Source: Helicobacteraceae bacterium (GTDB lineage Bacteria > Campylobacterota > Campylobacteria > Campylobacterales > SZUA-545). From it: DNA of 6,936 bases. The stretch covers positions 1-6,936 of the forward strand of contig JAISRI010000039.1 of assembly GCA_031273735.1 (NCBI GenBank), read 5' to 3'. Position numbers and translations under genes: made by a program. Below the pieces are notes generated by a model. The model worked only from the letters and a program-made list of their open reading frames with translations. It ran no database searches and had not been told where the DNA came from. The number at the start of each line of letters is the position of its first letter. Position 1 is the first letter of the stretch. Positions 1-4,789 of this stretch are shown one piece after another.

Positions 1-10
1 AATCAAATAT

Positions 11-16
11 AAGGAG
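11..16 (+). promoter_or_regulatory. Shine-Dalgarno site of the isomerase gene
   Basis: AAGGAG lies 5 nt before the GTG at 22. It supports GTG as the real start, because the nearby ATG at 20-22 runs straight into TGA (23-25). Only 10 bases precede it, so no promoter can be judged. Confidence 0.8.
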
Positions 17-21
17 TTGAT

Positions 22-831
22 GTGAAGAGAGTGTTAGCGTTGGCGGCGTTTGCCGCAAGTTTGAGCGCCGCGACGTTGGCGACGGTTAATGGCGACAAGA
101 TTACGAGCGAGGACGCGGATTTTCGTTTGTCGCAACAAGGGATAACCTACGAACAGCTTAACGACGAGCAGAAAAAGCAGTTTCTCGACGACGAGATCGA
201 GCGCAAATTGCTCTCGCAACAGGCAAAAAAGTCCGGCGTAGATAAGGACGCGGAATACAAACGCGCGCTAAACATTATACAGGAAGAGTTGGCGGCGTCG
301 TTTCATCTTAGAAAAAAGTGGGAAGCGATCTCCGTGAGCGACGCGGAAGTTAAAAAACACTACGACGAATTAAAGACGCAAGGGCAGCTAGATCAACCCG
401 AACAGGTTCGCGCTCGTCATATCCTTGTCGAAAAAGAGGGCGACGCGAAAGACATTATCAAAGCTTTAAGCAAGAAAAAGGGCGAGGAGTTGGAAACGGA
501 ATTTGAAAAACTCGCTAAAGAAAAATCGACCGATAAAGGCAGCGCCGAACGCGGCGGCGATTTGGGTTATTTTTCTGAAGAACGTATGGTAAAAGAGTTT
601 TCCGACGCGGCGTTTGCGCTGAAAAGCGGCGAGATTACCAAAACGCCGGTTAAAAGCAAGTTTGGCTATCACGTTATTCTTGTTACCGATCGTAAGGCGG
701 CGGGAACGATTCCATTCAACGATATTGCGGATCGGCTAAAGGAGAGCGCGAAAGCCAAAAAGTTCCAAGAGGCGCGGGAAAAAGAGATCGCCGATCTTAA
801 GGCTAAAGCGAAAATCTCATACGAAAAATAA
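22..831 (+). CDS. Periplasmic parvulin-type peptidyl-prolyl isomerase (PEB4/SurA-like)
   Basis: This 269-residue protein should catalyse cis-trans isomerisation of prolyl bonds and chaperone outer-membrane or secreted proteins in the periplasm. Residues 1-20 form a signal peptide: MKR, an Ala/Leu-rich core, then a small-residue cleavage region around SLSAAT. Residues about 21-120 are a charged helical region like the SurA/PEB4 N-terminal chaperone part (VNGDKIT, then DDEIERKLL). Residues about 127-225 are a rotamase (PpiC) domain with ARHILV at 131-136, GGDLGYF at 178-184 and FGYHVI at 214-219; H133 and H217 fit the conserved parvulin histidines. The C-terminal helix is Lys/Ala-rich, as in PEB4. 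The start is GTG, chosen on the AAGGAG site. The aldolase gene follows 35 nt after the stop in the same direction, the PEB4-fba order known from Campylobacter and Helicobacter. Family assignment is strong; the exact clients are unknown. The symbol is left blank because peb4, ppiC and cbf2 are all used for relatives. Confidence 0.93.
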   Translation: MKRVLALAAFAASLSAATLATVNGDKITSEDADFRLSQQGITYEQLNDEQKKQFLDDEIERKLLSQQAKKSGVDKDAEYKRALNIIQEELAASFHLRKKWEAISVSDAEVKKHYDELKTQGQLDQPEQVRARHILVEKEGDAKDIIKALSKKKGEELETEFEKLAKEKSTDKGSAERGGDLGYFSEERMVKEFSDAAFALKSGEITKTPVKSKFGYHVILVTDRKAAGTIPFNDIADRLKESAKAKKFQEAREKEIADLKAKAKISYEK

Positions 832-854
832 AACGTTAATTGGCGGAAAAGTTT

Positions 855-860
855 AAGGAG
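855..860 (+). promoter_or_regulatory. Shine-Dalgarno site that fixes the fba start
   Basis: AAGGAG sits 6 nt upstream of ATG 867. An in-frame TTG at 840 would add nine residues (MAEKFKEAK), but those codons are the ribosome binding site region itself, so ATG 867 is preferred. Confidence 0.85.
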
Positions 861-866
861 GCGAAG

Positions 867-1790
867 ATGTTAATAAGCGGCGCAAAATTATTGCAAAAGG
901 CGCATAACGGCGGCTACGCCGTAGGCGCTTTTAATTTCAACAATATGGAGATCGCTCAGGCGATCTTTGAAGCGGCGGATAAAAACTCTTCGCCGATTAT
1001 CGTTCAGTGTAGCGAGGGCGCAATTAAATACGCGGGCGCGGATATGCTTTACGCGATCGTGAAAACTTTAAGCGATAAATATCCGCATATTCCCGTAGCG
1101 CTCAATCTTGATCACGGCACCTCTTTTGAATCGTGCGTTTACGCGATCAGGCATGGTTTTACTAGCGTGATGATCGACGCTTCGCACCATAGCTTTGAAG
1201 AAAACTTGGCGATCACAAAAGAGGTCGTCAAGGTCGCGCACGCGGCTGACGTTGGCGTGGAAGCGGAGCTTGGGCGGCTGATGGGAATCGAGGATAATAT
1301 CGTCGTCGAAGGCAAAAACGCCTCGCTTGTCGATCCCGACGAAGCGCAAAAGTTTGTCAAAGAAAGCGGCGTGGATTATCTCGCGCCGGCGATCGGCACG
1401 AGCCACGGCGCGTTTAAGTTTAAGGGCGAACCAAAATTAGAGTTTGAATTGCTAAAAGAGGTGAAAAAACGCGCGGGCATTCCGCTTGTGCTACACGGCG
1501 CAAGCTCTATTCCCGACGACGTTCGCGCAAGCTTTGAAAATACGGGCGGCGATCTAAAGGGTTCAAAAGGCGTTCCCGCAAACTTCTTAGAGCTTGCGAT
1601 CAAAGGCGGGATCAACAAGGTCAATACCGATACCGATCTAAGAATCGCGTTTATGGCGCAAGTGCGCAAAGTGGTCAAAGAACAGCCAAGCGAGATCGAT
1701 CCGCGCAACTACTTCAAACCCGCCCGCGCCGCCGTTGTAGCGATGCTAACCGAGCGAATGAAAGTGTTAGGATCGGCGGGCAAGATATAA
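867..1790 (+). CDS. fba: Class II fructose-1,6-bisphosphate aldolase
   Basis: This zinc-dependent aldolase interconverts fructose 1,6-bisphosphate with dihydroxyacetone phosphate and glyceraldehyde 3-phosphate in cytoplasmic glycolysis/gluconeogenesis. Starting at ATG 867 it has 307 residues, the same length as the Campylobacter and Helicobacter enzymes. Visible active-site elements are D82-H83 in LDHGT (catalytic Asp and a Zn ligand), the SVMIDASHH block at 100-108, VEAELGR at 131-137, H180 in GTSH, H210 in LVLHGAS, and the phosphate-binding KVNTDTDLR at 251-259. H83, H180 and H210 are the expected zinc ligands. The C-terminus ERMK-LGSA-KI also matches the epsilonproteobacterial subtype. It follows the periplasmic isomerase by 35 nt and is likely cotranscribed, although the functions are unrelated; this pairing is a conserved neighbourhood in the phylum. 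No clear intrinsic terminator with a T-run follows; the first repeat element begins about 110 nt downstream. No missing residues or frame breaks are seen. Confidence 0.97.
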   Translation: MLISGAKLLQKAHNGGYAVGAFNFNNMEIAQAIFEAADKNSSPIIVQCSEGAIKYAGADMLYAIVKTLSDKYPHIPVALNLDHGTSFESCVYAIRHGFTSVMIDASHHSFEENLAITKEVVKVAHAADVGVEAELGRLMGIEDNIVVEGKNASLVDPDEAQKFVKESGVDYLAPAIGTSHGAFKFKGEPKLEFELLKEVKKRAGIPLVLHGASSIPDDVRASFENTGGDLKGSKGVPANFLELAIKGGINKVNTDTDLRIAFMAQVRKVVKEQPSEIDPRNYFKPARAAVVAMLTERMKVLGSAGKI

Positions 1791-1865
1791 TCTGCAAAAG
1801 TCGCGTCAGTAACTCGATTATTGTCGCGACGCTTCTTCGTCAAAAACCAAACGAAGCTCCGAAAA

Positions 1866-2061
1866 CTTACGCATTTTCAACAAATCCTACAAACGCCGTC
1901 ATTCCGCGACTTTAGCGTAGCGCGTCCCCGCGCGTCAATCCTCCGCGATTGCCGCTTCCTGCGGAAGCTATCGCTACGCGGAGGAAGGCGGGAATCCAAA
2001 TTAGAAAACCCAATGTATTCAGAAATCTTACGCATTTTCAGCGAACCCTACAAACGTAGTC
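1866..2061 (+). repeat. 35-bp direct repeat flanking REP-like copies A and B
   Basis: Positions 1866-1900 and 2027-2061 agree at 30 of 35 bases by hand count (both begin CTTACGCATTTTCA and share CCTACAAACG). Each runs directly into GTCATTCC of a palindromic element. The mobile or duplicated unit around copies A and B is therefore longer than the palindrome. The same flank is not evident at copy D. Confidence 0.75.
1898..2001 (+). repeat. REP-like element copy A (104 bp)
   Basis: Begins GTCATTCCGCG and ends GGCGGGAATCCAAAT. The left arm lacks one C relative to the other copies (ATTCC-GCG). The interior is a nested set of stems: TCCTCCGCG (1939-1947) with CGCGGAGGA (1977-1985), and inside it GCTTCC (1954-1959) with GGAAGC (1963-1968). 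As RNA it would fold into a long stem from either strand. Confidence 0.8.
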
Positions 2062-2087
2062 ATTCCCGCGAAGGCGGGAATCCAAAT
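2059..2087 (+). repeat. REP-like element copy B, minimal form (29 bp)
   Basis: This is the shortest copy, with both constant ends and almost no interior. The core ATTCCC-(8 nt)-GGGAAT at 2062-2081 is a 20-bp palindrome-type unit with 8-bp arms ATTCCCGC/GCGGGAAT. It fits the consensus I know for the neisserial dRS3 repeat (ATTCCC-N8-GGGAAT). It is followed by CCAAAT, as in all copies. Confidence 0.85.
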
Positions 2088-2146
2088 AGCGCGAAGCGCT
2101 GATCCCTTAATAGTTGTAGGTTTTGAATACACATGGCTAACGCCGT

Positions 2147-2214
2147 ATTTGGATTCCCGCCTTCCTTCGCGATTGACGGCTGGGGAGCGCCTATCGCTCC
2201 GTCGCGGGAATGAC
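2147..2214 (-). repeat. REP-like element copy C (68 bp, inverted)
   Basis: On the minus strand it runs from GTCATTCCCGCG to GGCGGGAATCCAAAT, so it faces copy B across 59 bp. Outer arms are at 2153-2160 and 2204-2211. Inside are GGAGCG (2184-2189)/CGCTCC (2195-2200) and GACGG (2175-2179)/CCGTC (2199-2203), which overlap as alternative or bulged stems. It shares the ACGGCG after CCAAAT with copy D. Confidence 0.8.
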
Positions 2215-2296
2215 TGCATTTGCTAGTTTCATTAAATAAACGATAGGATCAACGCATTCCTAAACCCGCCTTTAACAAGGTAAAACGTCGCATTCA

Positions 2297-2435
2297 GTCA
2301 TTCCCGCTACGTAGCGATAGCTTCCCGTAAGAAGCGTTAATCCTCCGCGCCTTGCGCTCCTCCGTTCCTTCGTGCCTCGCTACTTTCGCGAGGCATTGGA
2401 GCGGGCGCTTCGCGGAGGAAGGCGGGAATCCAAAT
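2297..2435 (+). repeat. REP-like element copy D, longest form (139 bp)
   Basis: Outer arms ATTCCCGC (2300-2307) and GCGGGAAT (2422-2429) enclose a second stem TCCTCCGCG (2341-2349)/CGCGGAGGA (2411-2419), shared with copy A. Inside that is a third stem GCCTCGC (2374-2380)/GCGAGGC (2388-2394). The nested design suggests growth by insertion of hairpins within hairpins. It ends about 60 bp beyond the stop codon of the TPR gene and may form its transcript end. Confidence 0.8.
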
Positions 2436-2496
2436 ACGGCGAAACCGCGAGCGGTAATACCTATGAGAAAATCGCGCGTTATTTTATAGCCGCCGT

Positions 2497-4029
2497 TTAA
2501 TTTCCAAACGCTTTTGATAGATCGCAGCTTCCAATAGTTTGTGCCGCTTTTTCGTCCGCCGCCGCCTTTGTTGTATCGCCTAGCTTTTTATAAGTTCTGC
2601 CGCGATCGCAGTAAGCAAGCGCAAGATTTATTTTATCGATCGTTTTGGCTTTGTTAAAAAAATGGATCGCCTTACTAAAATCTACGATTGCCTTTCTATA
2701 TTCTCTTAAATAGGCGTAAGCGTCTCCTCGGCTATGATAGGCGTGCGCGAAATTCGGATCGAGATTAAGCGCTTGGTCAAGATCGACAAGCGCTTTTTTA
2801 TATTTCCCCCATAAAACATACGTCCACCCGCGAGAGTTATAGAGACTCGCATTGTTAGGATCGAGTTTGATCGCTCGATCGTAATCGTCGATCGCCTGTT
2901 CATAATCGGCGCTAGCCTGTTCATAGTAGCCTAAATTATAGTAAGCGCGTCCGCGATTATTGTAAGCATTTGCATAGTTTGGATCGATCTCGATTGCTTT
3001 ATCAAAATCTACGATCGCTCTTTCATAATCGCCTAAATCATCGTAGGCGATTCCGCGATTATTGTAAGCATTTGCATAGTTTGGATCGATCTTGATCGCT
3101 TGCGTATAATCCTCGATCGCTTTGGAATAATCGCCTGAATTATAGTAAGCGCGTCCGCGATTATTGTAAGCATCGGCGTAGTTCGGATCGATCTCGATCG
3201 CTCTATCAAAATCTACAATCGCTTTTTTGTAATCTCCTAAATCATAGTAAGCGCGTCCGCGAATATCGTAAAGGTAGGTATGATTTGGATCGATCTCGAT
3301 CGCTCTATCAAAATCTACAATCGCTTTTTTGTAATCTCCTAACTTATAGTAAGCGACTCCGCGAGTAGCGTAAGCATAGGCATAGTTTGGAGTGATCTTT
3401 ATCGCTCTATCAAAATCTACGATCGCTTTTTTGTAATCTCCTAACTTATAGTAAGCGACTCCGCGATTATTGTAAGCATTTGCATAGTTTGGATCGCTCT
3501 TGATGGCTTGTATCCAATCGGATTTAAGCTCTATTACCTGCGTATACAGCTCGATCGCTTTATTGTAATCTTTAAGTTCATTGGCTTCATAGGCGCTATT
3601 AAAAAGCGCACTTGTGTGATTGCGATTTTCTTCATATTTGTTAAACGCCCAAAACGCAATAGCAATAATAGCATAGCCAGACCACAAAAAGATCGTCTCT
3701 TTTTTAGATGCCGATTTACTCTGATCGGCGCGCAAAACAAGCGCCAATAGATCGATAATTTCCGTCGCCGACGTTTTATCTATAGAGAAAAACAGATCGT
3801 CGCGCAAAGAGCGAATTTGCCGTTTTTTGCACGCCGCTAGATCGTTTGCGTTTGCAATCTCTCTTGCCGCTCCCGCTTCGATCGCCGTTAGCAATAAGCG
3901 CCGCTCTTTTTCAAACTCGTTTTGCGCGTAGTCGTTCAAAAGAGCTTTTACTTTCATTGAGTCAAGCAACGTATCCTTACCGTGATCGGCTACTATTTTT
4001 TGCGTGATCGCTACAAACTTTGCGTCCAT
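2497..4029 (-). CDS. Membrane-anchored TPR protein with shared N-terminal module
   Basis: This 510-residue protein has three parts. Residues 1-102 are the shared helical module (MDAKF, ADHGKDTLL, KALLNDYAQ, FEKERRLLL, DLLALVL), highly charged and without a signal peptide. Residues about 112-130 are a single hydrophobic segment (FLWSGYAIIAIAFWAF) preceded by lysines, suggesting N-inside topology with the rest in the periplasm. Residues about 141-498 are roughly ten TPR units, the central ones near-perfect 34-mers (NRG-AYY-LGDYKKAIVDFDRAI-IDPNY). Two units depart from 34 residues: one around 160-180 carries an extra SDWIQAI, and one around 366-389 carries an extra YEQASAD. TPR arrays bind peptides or proteins; the partner is unknown. 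The ATG at 4029 is preceded by AAGGAT (4034-4039) and gives an N-terminus aligned with the two paralogues. The tail (GSCDLSKAFGN) resembles the tail of the partial TPR gene upstream. It is last in the operon. Architecture is confident; function is not known. Confidence 0.88.
   Translation of the reverse strand: MDAKFVAITQKIVADHGKDTLLDSMKVKALLNDYAQNEFEKERRLLLTAIEAGAAREIANANDLAACKKRQIRSLRDDLFFSIDKTSATEIIDLLALVLRADQSKSASKKETIFLWSGYAIIAIAFWAFNKYEENRNHTSALFNSAYEANELKDYNKAIELYTQVIELKSDWIQAIKSDPNYANAYNNRGVAYYKLGDYKKAIVDFDRAIKITPNYAYAYATRGVAYYKLGDYKKAIVDFDRAIEIDPNHTYLYDIRGRAYYDLGDYKKAIVDFDRAIEIDPNYADAYNNRGRAYYNSGDYSKAIEDYTQAIKIDPNYANAYNNRGIAYDDLGDYERAIVDFDKAIEIDPNYANAYNNRGRAYYNLGYYEQASADYEQAIDDYDRAIKLDPNNASLYNSRGWTYVLWGKYKKALVDLDQALNLDPNFAHAYHSRGDAYAYLREYRKAIVDFSKAIHFFNKAKTIDKINLALAYCDRGRTYKKLGDTTKAAADEKAAQTIGSCDLSKAFGN
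2758..3495 (-). repeat. 102-bp tandem repeats encoding TPR units
   Basis: The TPR-coding DNA repeats with a 102-bp (34-codon) period. A 56-nt stretch is identical at 3185-3240 and 3287-3342, exactly 102 bp apart, and about 44 nt are identical between 3321-3364 and 3423-3466. Identity this high, including third positions, points to recent unit duplication rather than only protein-level conservation. Copy number may vary between strains and may be mis-assembled. Confidence 0.85.
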
Positions 4030-4033
4030 TCTT

Positions 4034-4039
4034 ATCCTT
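4034..4039 (-). promoter_or_regulatory. Ribosome binding site of the TM-TPR gene
   Basis: AAGGAT on the minus strand, 4 nt before ATG 4029. It lies in the 17-nt gap after the TGA of the preceding gene, which fits translation from a shared transcript. Confidence 0.6.
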
Positions 4040-4046
4040 TATTTAG

Positions 4047-4763
4047 TCACCAATTTTTGACGCTGTTTTTTACTTTGGCTGGCAAACACTTATATCCAAC
4101 ATAAAACGCCGTAATTAAACCGGCTATAATGCCGCTTATTGCTCCTACTTTTGCGGTTCTTCTCGCGCTTTCAGCTTTCATATAAAGAGCTGTTCCAAAA
4201 TAGTTATCCCAAGGCAACAGTCCATCTGAAGCGACATAATAAACAACAACAAACAATATCCACCCAACGGCAAAACCGACAATCACGCCGCTGATTACGC
4301 CGATTCCAACCCCTAAAATCGTTTTTATCGCGTTGTTTACCCAATCTATAACGCCGGATTTTGGAACATTAGCGTTAAGATTTGTTTGAACGTATATCTG
4401 TTGAGAAAGCGGCTGATTTTGAGATTGCGATTGAGGCGTTGACGCGGTAATTGGAGTAAATCGATCGGCGCACAAAACAAGCGCTAATAGATCGACGACT
4501 TTGGTAGCCATAGCTTCGTCTATAAACCGATCGTCGCGCAAAGAGCGAATTTGCCGTTTTTTGCACGCCGCTAGATCGCTCGCATTTGCGATCTCCTGCG
4601 CCGCTCCCGCTTCGATTGCGATTAGCAATAAGCGCCGTTCTTTTTCAAACTCGTTTTGCGCGTAGTCGTTCAAAAGCGCCTTACTTTTCGCCGCGTTAAA
4701 CAGCGCCTCTTTACCGTGATCGGCGACTAATCGCTCTACGATCGATACAAACTTTGCGTCCAT
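4047..4763 (-). CDS. Small glycine-rich membrane protein with shared N-terminal module
   Basis: This 238-residue protein of unrecognised function begins with the shared module (residues 1-100). Residues 27-78 are identical to those of the TM-TPR protein at 48 of 52 positions. Residues about 102-140 form a polar Ser/Gln/Pro/Asn linker (PQSQSQNQPLSQQ). Two hydrophobic segments follow: a long one at 148-177 rich in Gly and Val (ILGVGIGVISGVIVGFAVG), and a second at 205-223 (VGAISGIIAGLITAFYVG). A loop with LLPWDNYFG and basic ARRTAK lies between them. The glycine spacing (GxxxG-like) resembles tightly packing glycine-zipper helices, which suggests oligomerisation or insertion in the membrane, but no named family is recognised. 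The N- and C-termini are probably cytoplasmic if both segments span once; the basic C-tail (KVKNSVKNW) agrees. Only a weak purine-rich site (AAAGAG, 4767-4772) precedes ATG 4763, so translation may depend on coupling to the gene 26 nt upstream. Confidence 0.82.
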   Translation of the reverse strand: MDAKFVSIVERLVADHGKEALFNAAKSKALLNDYAQNEFEKERRLLLIAIEAGAAQEIANASDLAACKKRQIRSLRDDRFIDEAMATKVVDLLALVLCADRFTPITASTPQSQSQNQPLSQQIYVQTNLNANVPKSGVIDWVNNAIKTILGVGIGVISGVIVGFAVGWILFVVVYYVASDGLLPWDNYFGTALYMKAESARRTAKVGAISGIIAGLITAFYVGYKCLPAKVKNSVKNW

Positions 4764-4789
4764 TTTCTCTTTTCTTGTTTATATTTGGA

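Larger units (their letters stand above)
1791..2496. other. Convergent intergenic spacer filled with REP-like palindromes
   Basis: This 706-bp stretch separates fba (+) from the TPR gene (-), which converge on it. I see no credible gene. It holds four related palindromic elements (1898-2001, 2059-2087, 2147-2214 on the minus strand, 2297-2435) with constant ends and variable interiors, plus a 35-bp direct repeat preceding the first two. Between the elements the sequence is AT-richer and unremarkable. A short hairpin (ACCGC-GA-GCGGT, 2444-2455) lies about 40 nt beyond the TPR gene's stop and, read on the minus strand, is followed only by TTTCG, so it is a weak terminator candidate. The palindromes could stop or stabilise transcripts from both sides. 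Open frames here are translations of the repeats. Confidence 0.8.

Noticed and set aside
2..25. Possible end of an upstream gene overlapping the isomerase start (GTGA, 22-25)
   Set aside because: The frame IKYKELM-stop is open, but only seven codons are visible and cannot be called a gene.
466..672. Antisense open frames within the isomerase and aldolase genes (also 34-219, 1068-1406, 1139-1360, 1376-1708)
   Set aside because: They are opposite strong, conserved coding sequence and show no independent start signals or motifs.
840..866. TTG start giving a nine-residue longer aldolase
   Set aside because: The extra codons overlap the AAGGAG site, and ATG 867 gives the family's usual 307 residues.
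1800..1830. Intrinsic terminator just after fba (GTCGCG ... CGCGAC)
   Set aside because: The arms are only 6 bp with a 19-nt loop and no T-run follows.
1821..2102. Plus-strand open frame of 93 codons in the spacer
   Set aside because: It runs through repeat copies A and B; its product (SREGGNP-type residues) is a translation of palindromes. No good ribosome binding site.
2028..2219. Minus-strand open frame of 63 codons in the spacer
   Set aside because: Same repeats read from the other strand; no conserved-looking protein features.
2297..2435. Integron attC site or small IS ends
   Set aside because: No GTTRRRY/RYYYAAC core pair is evident, no integrase or transposase frame is present, and the outer arms match the local palindrome family instead.
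3508..3750. Open frames opposite or out of frame with the minus-strand cluster (also 2706-2924, 3534-3740, 4375-4566, 5313-5528, 5778-6020)
   Set aside because: All are shadows of the TPR, module or RDD coding frames, which are supported by domain content and paralogy.
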